This document shows positions 43,001-56,400 of a DNA stretch of 64,000 bases, piece after piece (the stretch's first letter is position 1; the number at the start of each line of letters is the position of its first letter). This DNA comes from Metellina segmentata (taxonomy: Eukaryota; Arthropoda; Arachnida; Araneae; Tetragnathidae). Made by a program: the position numbers and the translations under genes. The stretch covers positions 96,892,396 through 96,956,395 of the forward strand of contig OX375879.1 in the NCBI GenBank assembly GCA_947359465.1. Direction: 5' to 3'. The notes under the pieces are model-generated. The model saw nothing but the letters and a program-made list of their open reading frames with translations. It was not told the origin of the DNA and searched no databases.

Positions 43001-46000
43001 TTAATGATGAAGAAAAGGTAACTGATTGATGTCATGTACTTGTGAAAATGAATAGAAGGTATCCATTTCTGAACCCTTAAAATTCAAAACTCCAACTCTG
43101 ACTTTTTCCCTCATCTCTTTTTCTATATGTAAATGAAATAGGGAGAAGTGATCTATCCCTGTATAAAATGAGAGATTGACAAAAGTTTAGTTGCAAGTGT
43201 TTACCTCTAAGATACAGATTTATATTTTGACTAGTTTCTGTGTTTTTACTGTGAAAACATGTGTTACTGTTACATTTATTATATTAGTTCTGTAGTAGTA
43301 GATAGTTGATCTAATGTTAATTATTCTTCCTACCTTTGTGTAATTTTGATTGTTATATATATATGTCTTGTGCAAAATGGCATAGTTGTGTTTAGTGTTG
43401 GTTTCTCGCAGGTTTTGCTAAAGGCATATTTGGTTTGATGGGATTTGATGCCATAAGGAATTTAGGTCTTAAAAGTAGGATATTTGGAAGAAAACAAATT
43501 CAGTCATACATTGAACCTGAATTAAGAAACTTGGATGTTATGTATGACATAGAAGGATATCCTATCAATCCTGACACGTAAGGCCACTTTACCTTATAAA
43601 AATGTGCAGACTGTATAAAAACAGGCAACTAAAAGACTACTTTTTACTGCTGTTTTTCAAATGTGCCGATTATTTATGTCTTTTTAAACAAACTCTTCTC
43701 AAAAGGTCATATTTTGGAAGTTTTTGTGACTTTTTTAATATTTACCAAAGATAAACTAAAGTAAAGCCCTTATTTTTTAACCAATGACACGAGTCCTTGT
43801 TTCCATCACAAAGTCATGCCTTCCGGTTAGAGAAACTGTTCTTTGATTTGGAGAACATTGAAGAATCTGTTTTTGTGACTTTGACCCACTGCACTCCAAT
43901 GGTATCAGAAACGTTTTGGTGAATGTAGGTATGCCAAACGCTTCTCTACTTTTGCTCCAAACAGCTTTTATTACCCTGCATCAAGGATGTACTGCTGGCA
44001 TAACTAAAACTACTGTTAACCTTTAGACTACTGCCTGTACAACAGTTGTACCATGATTGCGCCAAGAAATAATTTATACTATGGCCAATACAACAGTTGT
44101 ACCTTGAAATTTATTATAAAAGCACCAAGAAAGAATATAGACTGTCCGTTACAGCAGTTGTACTTTGAATGTTATAAGAATTGCGCTTGTTATATCCATA
44201 GCCGTAGTCTAAAGGTTAAATAAGCTTTAAGAGAAGAGTCTTGCAACTTTTTGAAAAGAATTTTTGATACTAAAGCTATTATTTTACAAGTGCTTTAGAT
44301 GTGGCAGTCCTGCTATATTGATTTGTTAACTAAAGTTTCATTCATTAAGTATAAATATATTTAATTTGGCAAAAAGCCCGAAAATTTCCCAAACTAGACC
44401 GCCTTAATTTTATTTAGACGTGAATGAGTGATTTGGGAATCTTCTATGTATCTTTTATTCAGGAGTTGCACAAATATTATTCTTTTAATTCAATGGAAAG
44501 AGATACATTTTAAACCAACGTTTAGGAGTCATTAACTGAGAAGTCTTCTAGATTGATTTAGGACTGGTCAACAAAGCAAACACTTGCCTATGTATTCATT
44601 CATTCCGACACAGATTTTTAGCAAAGGGACCCAGTACTGCAACGAAATGATAGATGTCTTCTATGCTAAAAATCTGGTAATGTCGAATGGTGGGAACAAG
44701 GAGGCTAGTTGACACAAGTAGGTTTTGGAAATATTCAGACAGGTAGTGCGTCCTTTAAAATTCACTTTGTGGCAGAAGCTGTACGACATATTGACATAAG
44801 CGACAATGTAACCACAAGTGACTGAACTCTGAGAGAAGAAACAACAGAAAGGTGTTGAACAAATCAGGTGGTTGAAAGAGCCTTGTGTTTCCAGCACATC
44901 AGGAGGCGGTCGTTTGGCCAACATTCTGTATGTTGCCGTTAATGAATAAATGAGCTACATGTACGAAAAATTAATTAAGAATTTTTTTTTTTTTTATGGT
45001 ATTCCAAAACAAAATAATGTTTATACATAAATATACATCCTGCCAAAAGATGCATTGCTTTGTCTGGAACAGCAAGGCCTAAGACAATTGAGACGTTGTT
45101 GTTGAAAATGAGGTAAGCGTTAAAAACTGAATTTTACAGGACAAGCAAGTTGAAGGTTTCTCTTTCCGCCTTCTTAGAGCCAAGAGTGATCAAGTTTCCA
45201 TTGGTGACGTCTTGTGGGTTTTTTCAGAACTGGACTTTTTGAGTCGCAAACTTGCCTTCTCTTTTATTTCATTTAAATTTTTTCAAAATTTGGCACTTAC
45301 CTCCTTTTAATGTCAACGCCACAATTATTGAAGTGTAGCAGCTATGAAAGTGTGAGGGGAAGTAGTGGATATCCTCCTTGTGTTCTTCTACTTGTTGCTT
45401 GGTTTCAACCTTTGTTCATTTCACGAGTCAATCAGAAACAGAAAGGCCTGCGCCTACTTTTCTGGTCTTTTTTTAAAACTGATTTTTGTTTTTTGCGCGA
45501 TAGTGTCCATGACAAAAAGCATGGTTTCCAACAAATGGCAATACTTCTCCTGGGAAACTTAAAAATACTTGTGTAAAACTCTTAGGATTTGCTTTTCTCA
45601 AGAGAACAAATCCTGGTTCAAGTTTATCATAGTTAAAATTTATGCATAAAAATTTCTAATAATTTTTTTCTTAGAAAGCAGCATGCTCGCGTTCTTACAG
45701 ATGAAATAATTTTTTCGATGAATGTCTTGTTTTTCTGCATCTGGCCTTGTCTAAGAGCAGTTGATTCTCTTGGTGAAAGTGGAGAACCTCCTGAACCTCC
45801 AGTAAGACACTTTTACTAACTCTTCTGAGCAATTTGAATTTCAAATTACTTTTTACATTGAGTGATGTATGTTAAATTGATTATTCTTTCATGCAGAAAG
45901 AATAAATTTTACACTGAAGTTCCAGAAAAACTGAAGCATATGCAAAATACATAGCAATGTCACCTTCGGGCGTCATTGGTTGCATCTGCTAGTGTATTCA

Positions 46001-47369
46001 TAAAGCAACAGACTTATTCAGAAGCATCTAGAGCTGTTTCTGCTATGAGAGAGACAAATTATCATTATTTAAGTGATTTTTAAAGTGGTTTAGTTGGAGC
46101 TTTTGAGATGGGTCATTTCATTTCGGTGGAAGAGGAAAAGTTTGGAATTTCATGTACTGCCAGTTCAAAGGTGTACCATGATTACAAGAATTCTGGCAAA
46201 ATCTGAAACTTACTACAGCAGTGTAGCTATAAAGACTGATTGAAAAAAGGATTCAATTCTGGAGCCCTTAACAAACCTCAGCATGAGATCTACAATGTTC
46301 CCTGAAAGATATTGGCTTCAGGAGCCAATGACCTAACTCAAGTAACCTTGATGTATATTGACACACAGCTATGCACCTTGCCTGGGCTCGGGAACATACA
46401 CAGGACACTTGATGACTGGAGCCTGGTTTGACGAGTCACATTTCCAAGTGTTTCTGGACCTTGTTGTCTATAAACATTTTTGGCATGTGAATACTATGTG
46501 CATCCTTTCTAATAAATTACTCTTATTCATGTCCCTTACTCATTCTGATGTGTTTGTTAATGTGCTGCCACACAAGACAGGCCAAATTATGGTTGAAACA
46601 CTAATCTGAATTTGAGGTCTTGCTATTACAAACCTTAGTCATCAGATCTCAACATTATCAAATACATCTAGGATGCCATGCTCTGTGGAACACAGAAATC
46701 CTACACCTTGGAATACAGCAAAATTGGTGGTTGTACTGCAGGTAGCATGGTTATCAATCCACTGCAGAATACTTCTATAAACTCTTGAGTCCATTCCCGA
46801 TTCTGTTTCTGCAGTTTTATGCTCATCTTTGAGGCCTACCAGATATTAGACTGGTTTATTATTTTTTCCTGGCACTGCCATATAAAAAATTTGTTTCAAA
46901 TACTCCTGAAACTTTCAGTACCACATAGTTTCAAATATTTTTACCTAAGTTTATTGGATAGCTGCTCATTTCGTATTTCTAATGCTTTTTTTTTGTTTAT
47001 TTTTTGGTTTATGAAAACTGGTGTAATTATAAATAAAGTTTTTTTTTTTTTTTTTTTTTTTTGAAATTGCATATCTTTATCTTACAATATGAACTAAATT
47101 GTTTAGTAAATTGTATAAAATGATTTTTCTATGTGCCTTCTCGATTTTCTAACATTTCTATTTGAAATTTCAGCTGGTCGATTATCCTGATTACGATGCT
47201 GAAGCATATGACCTTTATGATGATTGTAAGTATGTGCAACTTGTTAAGTTTTTTTTATGCATGTTTCAATCACATATTGAGTGTAATTCAATGTTATGAA
47301 AAAGTAAACACTTAGAAATATTGTTTCCTGTCTTCTAATTGGAATTTGCTCAATTTATTACTTGTCATG

Positions 47370-47439
<70 letters not shown>

Positions 47440-50400
47440 ATTGAGTTGAAATTAGGCATTCACAAATGCTTTTATCATGCACTAACTTTTAAATATTTAA
47501 GAAAATATTAAATTTGTTTGATGGTTTAAAAATCACTGCACAGCATATCATTGAAAAACATCTGGACTGATTACACAATAGGAATAGAAATTGGTTTGCC
47601 ATAACGAGACCTTGGAATTTAACTACCATGTTGACTCAGTATGTTTACCAATGTGCTTGTAATCTGTAAGTTGATGGTGCAGGTTGGATTTATCTGTTGG
47701 TGTATTTCTCTCTTCTGTTTGGGCCAATGTGACTAACTCAAACACAATTCTTCAAGAATTCTTACAAAGAGAGTCGAATGGTCCATTTCTATGACAAAAT
47801 ACAAGGGCAGACTTTATGTCTGGAGCAGTTCTAGGAATAGATAGATCTCATTGCATCATGTCATTTCAATTTGAATGAGATTTGTAGCATGTGACCGAGT
47901 TAAAAAATTTAATTGTGAGAAATTGTTAGAAATATTTTAAACATCTGATTAAATTATGCATTTTATTTTTTAGTTTCGGATGCCGATTCGGAGTTTGATG
48001 ATTTCGACGGTACAGTGTACTTTATTTTTTCTTAAGATACTTTAATATATTATCTGTATACCTCAAAACTGAATATTTTAGATAACATTTCTGGATGAAA
48101 TATGTGATTTTAACGTTACCAATATTCACATCGTACTTACAAAAAGTAATTATAGATTTAATTTTTATTCCTTGTTGGTTTTAGTATTAAAGTTGCCTGC
48201 TATGTTGGTGACCTTATTTTGATGAATTTAATTCTATTAATGAGAGTTAGGAATACAATCTAATTGCACTATATGTTCTAGTTCTTAAATTATAGATTAT
48301 ACTAAACTAGGGGGCCCGCCCCCTGCTCGCTAACGCTCGCCAACCCCCGGAGGATTGCTTCGCAATTCTCATTGGTTCGCTGCGCGAACCTATGCTCGCT
48401 TTGCTCGCATCAATGAAGACACGTGTCCTAGCAAAAGGGATTGATTACAAAATATATTCAAAAAAAATATTTTTCAAATCTAAATTTGTTGTATTACAAA
48501 AAAGATATATACAGTACCTCTGGAATCAGAATTTAGATGAAAACTTTGAGCAAATTTTTACTCGCAATGTGAGCGCTGCTTTTGAAATTGAATACTCAGC
48601 ATGTTGTTTGTGTGTACATTTCCCCAGTACTCGAGCCACCCATACACTTTTTGACTGAGTTTGTTGTCGAAAGTTGTAGTGCACGCGTCTTGTTGTACTA
48701 TAATTGTTAGCCTTGAAAAGGACCGTTTTTTAAATAGCCCTGAAAAGATCCTCCGCTTTCTTAGATTTCTATTACAAACCACAACAGCTCGTCTAAAATT
48801 CATTTTTTTTCAATAAAATTTCATCCGATAACGCTATAGATTCAAATAACTCGCGAGGCTCCTAGTAAACAAACAATCGCACAATGTTGCCAAAACGCGG
48901 TAACAAATAACGTCTTTTTTGCGTGCCACGTAAGAGAAATATATATATAGATGCGAATAAGTAATAAATAAAGAGTAAAAAAATAATTAAAATAGTCTTT
49001 AATTTTAAAGCTTTGGCGATAACTGCTAATGCCTGAACTTTTGCGTTCATGCTTAAGCTGAACTGAACTAAAATTAATAATATGATGTTCTTGACTGACA
49101 ATGCTCAATTGCAGCTCAAGCAAAGCTTCCAAACTAATTTTCCCCAAGTCATTTGTGTTTATTTGTTGGCAGACAAGAGTAACTCTTATTTATGATGGCT
49201 AGGGCACAATTATAATACAAGAGAAATATTAAACATAACAACCAGAAACAGTGCGTTATCTTTATATCTTTGCTTTAAAATTCGTCTTACTGTTTGAGAT
49301 GTGTGTTCTGAAAGAGATGCATCATAATTGCATACAGTGCAAAATAATTGCACTGTATTTAATGTTCTTCTGTAAATACTTATGCAAATACAATGTAAGC
49401 AGCATGTATACATAATACCAAAACATATTTTCTAAATGGGTTGGACAAGTTTATGTTTTTTATATACACTGCCTTCCAAAAGTTAAGCATGCGACAGTAC
49501 ATTTGAAAGTTAAGCATGCGACAGAGAGTACAACTGAAAAAGTTATTCATTGATTGGAGTCAAAATTTCACATGAAGGTTTTGCAATTCGGTTATAGATT
49601 CATGACTAAGTAGTAAAGAAAATATATTCAAGTATATTTTTAATGATTTATATATGTACAAACAAATGAAACACATCTTAATATGGGATGTGATTCCCCA
49701 TGACTTTCATACAAGCACCACAACCACGTTCCATACCTTGAATTAGGTGGTCAAGTGCACCAGAGGGCAATAACTGCCATTCCTCTTTTATAAAGCAGTT
49801 TCCAGATCTTCGGGAATAATTAGAAGGGGTGCATGTGCAGAGAATGCACACCCAAGGTTATCTCAAAGATTTTCGATGGGGTTGTGGTCAGGTGAATATG
49901 ATGGCCACTCCTTGTGAGCAATGTTTTCAGTATCAAGGTATATATCCACCAAGTTTGCTTTCTGTGGACTTGCATTATCTTCCATAAGAACAAATGTCAG
50001 ACCAACTGCTGCAGCATACATTCTCACAATGGGGGTTAAGGACTTGATCCTGATACCTTTCAGCTTTCACAGTAACTCCGATTAAGAGTTCCTGTTCCGT
50101 GTGATGGCTCAAAGAAAATCCAGCTCACACATGTCAGTAATGTTGCCAGATGTTGTCACTATTAAAGGCATGGTGTTGTACTGGTATATTACTTAGCTTG
50201 TTACTTGTTCTCTCCAGATTCTCTCATGCCTATTATCTAAATCCAGGGCAAATCGTGACTCGTCCGTGAACAATATGTTGGGGCCATTCCGCTGCTTTTC
50301 CAATCAGAATTCTAACCTCACCACTTCAACCATGCTCTTCTGGCTTTGATGCTTAAAGGAACAAAAACTTGTGGTATCCAGGAATACAGTTCTTCCATGT

Positions 50401-53400
50401 ATAGCCTTTGCCACACAGTATTGACTCTCCAATTGTTGTAGCAATCATTGCTCTTATGGTGGCTTCACTTCAACGGCGACAGCAACAGAGACTGGCGACA
50501 AAATGTTGCCTGTCTCTGTTGCTGTTAAAAAAGACCTCACACCGCTAGCGACAGCAATTTATTTGCACATGCACATAATCTTCTTTTTCGAAAGCAAAAC
50601 ATTTATTTCCGCTTCTGATTCTGCAAGATGGCCGACAGATAGCATCTGCATTTAATAAAACTCCTTTTTATTGTAACTAGTTATGCTACAAGTTTACGTG
50701 TTTTTGTTACAACTGCAACTTCTTTCTATTAGTTTTATCTTTCTATTAGTCTTATCTCAACTTAACAAGAAGCTTGTTTTTTGTACAAAGTACTCGTGTT
50801 CTGTTTTTTATTGTTTTTTGTTCAATAAAGTAACGTTAGATTATCTCTACTAAACAACATCATTTAGAGAATTATTCAAACACTTTTACAGTGAAGATGA
50901 TTGCTTTTAAAGCATCTGGCCGTTGATGAAAGAAAGCAGCGTGTGAAAAATATCAACTGAAATCGGATTAGGCAAGGTGTTGTGGAATCTGATTGGCTGT
51001 TGGCATGGTGACAGGGACAAAAGTTGAACTTCCTCCAAGACTTGAAAGTACAGTTACAGAGACAAACCAGGAGAAACAAAATTTGTTTGTAACACGTATG
51101 CGCAATTGCGAAGAGACATGTTTTCTGTCGCCGTTGGTGTGAAGCCACCATTAGAGTTGAGGCTGTTGCTCGTCCTTAGTCGTTAGAGACATTAGCTTAC
51201 TTATCATCAGAGGTTGTGGTAACCCTTGGATGGAAACAGGTCTCTGGGCAATCGACCCACTGGTTTGAAATTGTTTCCATAGACGAGAAATCACAGAGTG
51301 AGTCACAGAGATCACAGAGTGATGATGAGAAATCACAGAGTGAAAATAGTCGTCTTTAATAGACTGTCCTGCTTTAAGCCTCCCCAGTGCATGCCAGTGT
51401 TCGTCTTCTTTGAACCATAATTGACCTTATCTAATCCACAAAAAACCAAAATAGTCTTACAAAATTTTCATTAACATTCAAACTATCTGCTGTGAAAGGC
51501 TTGAGAAAGGTTTTGTCTTCAACCAATGCATGATTTGTATATTTCTGAAGATTAAATTCTGATTGGACCAAGAAGCTCAGAATTTGGATTGCTTGTTTAA
51601 CTTGCTTGGAGGGCAGTGTATGCATATCTTGGGTTGTTGAATAGGGTCTTGGTACTCCCAAAATGTATGGACTGTACCCCAGTTAAAAGAAAGATTAAAT
51701 TAATGATATTGTAATTAATATATATTAAGCATTAATAATTAATTATATTAGTAATTAAGTATATTAGTAAGTAAGTATATTAGTTATTAAGTATATTAGT
51801 AATTAAGTATATTAGTAAATAATTATATTAATAACTTCATTAATTGACACTTGATTTTTAAAACATCAGAATTTTTTTTAATTTGTACAATATTTACCTA
51901 TGGTGAATTTTAAAACTTGAAATACATTTAAATTAAAAATTTAAACGTTGTGCCGTGTTGAGAATGGTAACGTAGTCTACTAGAAGATAGTGTTTGCAGT
52001 GGTCGGGGCTAATATTTATTGTATACAAGTATGAACAACCTTGACGGAAATGTAGGTAGTGTATATGCTGGCTGAGTCCAGGTGACTGATTTTGCCGAAT
52101 ACAGTGAATTGTCCTTGGCCTTGGTACTCCAAGTTGACTATCCAGCTCAGGTGAGCCCTTCTCCAGTCCTTACTCGGGCGAGTAAGATTCCTTGCTCGGG
52201 TGAGCTTCTCCAAGTGTTCTTGCACGCGTGTGAGAGATTCACAGTTCAATTGAACTCGCTAAAATGGCACTCGGTTGAGTGATTCCCAGCTTCTGTGGGC
52301 CTAGCAAAGGTTCTATGTCCACTCCACATCAGCAGGAGCAGCAGCTCAGGTTCCTCGCATCTGATAGACAAAATCCCAGTTCGGGAAATTTCTCAGAAAC
52401 AACGAACAATAGTCGTGATTTCTGCAGGCTTATGCTAGCCTTTTTTCCAGTGCTCGAGACGAGCACTTCTGCAGAGAAAAGGGTATCGGCGCCGTGAATG
52501 GTTGTTCACTTCCTCTAATCAGTTTGATCCCTCGGGTCTGTTGACCTCTCTTTTCGAAACTTTTCTCCCGTCTCTCGATTTCGAAAGTTCCACGGGGGTT
52601 GTTGGTGCCCCCCCCCCCCCTTCTCTCGTTTTATTCGACACACTTGTCCTCTAGCTGTTGGCTGGTTCACAGCACACATTGTGTACATTGGCAGTTAATT
52701 TTCCCTTCCACCGGTAACTTCATTAGCGAATCAGTGGCAGGAACAAAGGTCTCTACGTTCTCCTCTGATCATGCGGAAGCAGTTGAAATGAACTTCTGCC
52801 CTGCGACTTGCTGGTCGGCATAGCAACAATGACATCTCGTTTTCCCCTTATCAGTGAAATCCAATCTCTTGACCGCTGGCTTGTCCACTCTCGGTCCGGC
52901 GCTCTTCGTTCATGTGCGGCGTGATCTCTGCAGCATCTAGTCTTTTTGTCCTTTCAACTTTTCCGCCGAGCACTTGCTTCGCTTCCGTCACAACGTCGAT
53001 TTTTCGTCAACGTTTTGATTTTTTCTGCACTTAGATTTAAACTTGATTTGCTTGAAAGTACATCGGTAAAAATTTTCTAGATTCTGACTGCCATTCTCGC
53101 CATCTACGAGTGCTCATAATTTTTAAAAGTGTATTAACTATATACTTATGAATAACTACATGCAACTATAATATTAATGACTAGGGGGCCTGCCCCCTGG
53201 TCGCTAACGCTCGCCAACCCTCGGAGGATTACTCCGCAATCCTCATTGGTTCGCTGCGCAAACATATGCTCGCTTCGCTCGCATCAATGAAGACATGTGT
53301 CCTAGCCGAAGGGATTGTTTACAAAATATGATATTCCAAAAAAATATTTTTCAAATCTAAATTTTTTTATGTTTTTCAGAAAAGATATTTACAGTACCTC

Positions 53401-56400
53401 TGGAATCCGAATTCAAATGAAAACTTTGAGCAAATTTTGACTCGAAATGTGAGCGTTGATATGGAAATTGAATACACAACATGTTGTTTGTATATACATT
53501 TACTCCTGCACTCGAGCCACCCACGCATTTTCATTGAGTTTGTCGTCAAAAGTTGTAGTGCAAGCGTCTTGTTGAACTCTAATTGTTGGCCCTGAAAAGG
53601 ACCTTTTTTTAAATGGCCCTGAAAAGATCCTCCGCTTTCTTTGATTTCTATTATTAACTGCAACAGCTCGACTAAAATTCATTTTCTTTGAATAAAATTC
53701 CATCCGATGACGCTATAAATTCAATTGAAGCGCGAGGCTTTGTGATAAACAAACAATCGTACAATGTTGCCAAAAACGCGATAACAAATAACGTCTTTTT
53801 TGCATGCTACGTAAGAGAATTATATATATAGATGAGATTAAGACATGAAATCATTCATCAGTGTTGGTAGAAACTTAAATAGAGATAAGTGGTCCTCCCT
53901 ATAGGTGGTGTTGTAATGTCAACAAGAAGAACATTTTTTTTTTCATTCGAAGGGCACATAGGAATTTAATCATTGGCCACTACAAGGCCGTAACTGATGG
54001 CCACTTGTGTAGGAGCATCCAGTGGGAGGACCATCATTGCCCCTAACAAAAAAAAACACAATTTTCATCCATGCCCTGACCCCAGATTCAACCGGTCCGG
54101 TTGGTTGGTACAAGAAGAAAAATAATTTATACTTTTCACACAGTAACATTTCTATTGAATTTTTTTAGTAAAAAAGTCAACTCCTGAAAGTATTATTCAA
54201 ATTTCAACATAATTGCATTAAATTTGTCTTACCTTTAAACTGCAATAATGTTTTTACAATGTTATTTTTGCTCATCATCTGTACTTTTCCAAAGCAAAAG
54301 TACAGAAGATGAGCTGTGAACTCCTGTTTGCAACAAAATGAATCTAGAATTATTGAGCCAACACAAGGAAAGAAATAGCCAAGGGATATCATACTGCTTT
54401 TCTAAGACGTTTAATAAAGCTGAATGATTGCAGAACTAAATGACTTTTCTGATTGTACTGTAATCAATCAAGCCGCTTTAAAAAGCCCCTTAAGGAATTT
54501 AGACCTTTAAAAATATGTAAGCTGTTAAGAAACCGTGATTATGAAGTGAAACTAGTAGAACTTGATGAGAAATAAATAAATATATATATATATGTCGAAA
54601 AGAAAATGAACCACCAAAGATCTCTATTCATTGACGAGTAAGTATCGAGAATTTGTTCGCATGGACCCTTGTAGTTCACAGAGTCATAGGCGTGACTAGG
54701 GTTGATGAATGAGGCAGGGGGAGTCAGTCCCGAGAAGTATGGACTGTACACCAATAAAAAGGTGAAGCATATGGAGACTTCTCAAGAAAACTTTTGTATT
54801 TTGATGTTAAAAATCACATGATACATTAATAAATATTTTCGTAGTACATTGATAAAATTTTAAATGTTTTGCGTCTAGCAAATGTTAGTCACTTTCATTT
54901 CAAATAAAGTCATTTTAAATATGTTTTTTTTTTATTGTATCATACATGAGAAACACATTGTTTGGTTTCACAACTAATTATTTAAGGACAGTCTTGAATT
55001 AAACTAAAACCCTGCTAATTCAAACTCCCTGTTAATCTGAGAATTTGGTTAATTCAAACCATAAACATAATATATTAACATTATTGAAATAAAAAACACC
55101 ATTGGTGAGAATGCATTAGACATTTACATTATCATTAAATTAAAAAGAATAGAAAAATAGTCACTATAGAAGAACACGAAGAGGGAGTTTCACCTGTGGA
55201 AATGAGAAAAGTCACACCGTGCCATATCAGGTGATTATGGACTTGTGGAGCTGTATTTGTTGAATGGTTTGTCAAAAAACACGAATAATAATGGCAGTGT
55301 GAGAAGGCGCGTTATCGTGGTGCAAAACCCCATGTGTTTCTCGATTCAATTCGGATCGTTTTTGATGATTGCTTCATACAAATGACTCAAAACACTCAAA
55401 TAATAATCTTTATTGAATGTCTGGCCAATTGGTTAAAATTCATAATGCACAACCAGGACAATCAAAGAAAACAGTCAACATTATCTAGATTTTTGAGCGA
55501 CTTTGACTTGGTCTTTTTGGTCTTGCTTCACCTTTCAAGCGCCATTCACTTGATTGTTGAGCTGTTTCTGTATCAAAAGCATCGATCCAAGTTCCATCAC
55601 TGGTAATAATAATGTGTTTTAAAAAGGAATCGCCTTGAGAAAGCATCTTGGGACACTACAACACGTTGTTTTTCGAAAAAAAATTCAAAATGTTTGGAAC
55701 AAATCGAGAAGCGTTGCAAACTAAATGATCTTTCAAAATTGCTTGATATAGGAAGGAAATGATAAGGAACTTGTTCAATAATGTCTCTAATTCTTAAATG
55801 ACCATCACTTAGCCCCAGTTCTCCGACTTAATTGACATATTGATTATTAGTCGAAGTGGATGGTCTAACAGATCCCGAATCATCTACAACGGATTATCTA
55901 CCTTCTTTAAATATTTTATACTAATAAAATACTGTTGGTTTTGATAAACAGTCGTCTGTAAAAGCTCTTTGCAACATTTCAAATGGGTTTGTTACGGAAA
56001 CAAAATTTAATGCATGTTCTTTGTTCAATTGCATTCGACATTTTAGAAATTCAACGAAGTGAAAATTCTCTTATTAAAAACAAATTTATTTTCAGACGAT
56101 AAAATTAAATAAATCCCTGATTGTTGCCACATGTTTTTATTAGTTGTAAAAATATTTTATAAAAGTATGCAAACGATATCTTCGATATATATTTTTTTAA
56201 AGGAAGTATTTCGGATACTTTTTGATCGCAGTAGTATATCAATCAGACTGGGTAAACATGAAAATTGATTTCCTTAATAGGATGCTTTCTTATGCATAAC
56301 CTTTTTACTTTTAAGCTAGCTAAATTGTTCTTATCAACAAAAAAATCTTTTACATTAAATTATTTAATTACATTATTATATTTAATTATTTGCAGATGTG

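Noticed and set aside
44661..44924. 87-codon minus-strand ORF in intron 13
   Set aside because: No recognised domain, terminal repeat or partner fragment.
54539..54770. Minus-strand ORF with INPSHAYDSVNY, reverse-transcriptase-like
   Set aside because: A single short match with no YxDD or neighbouring RT blocks; kept out of the feature list.
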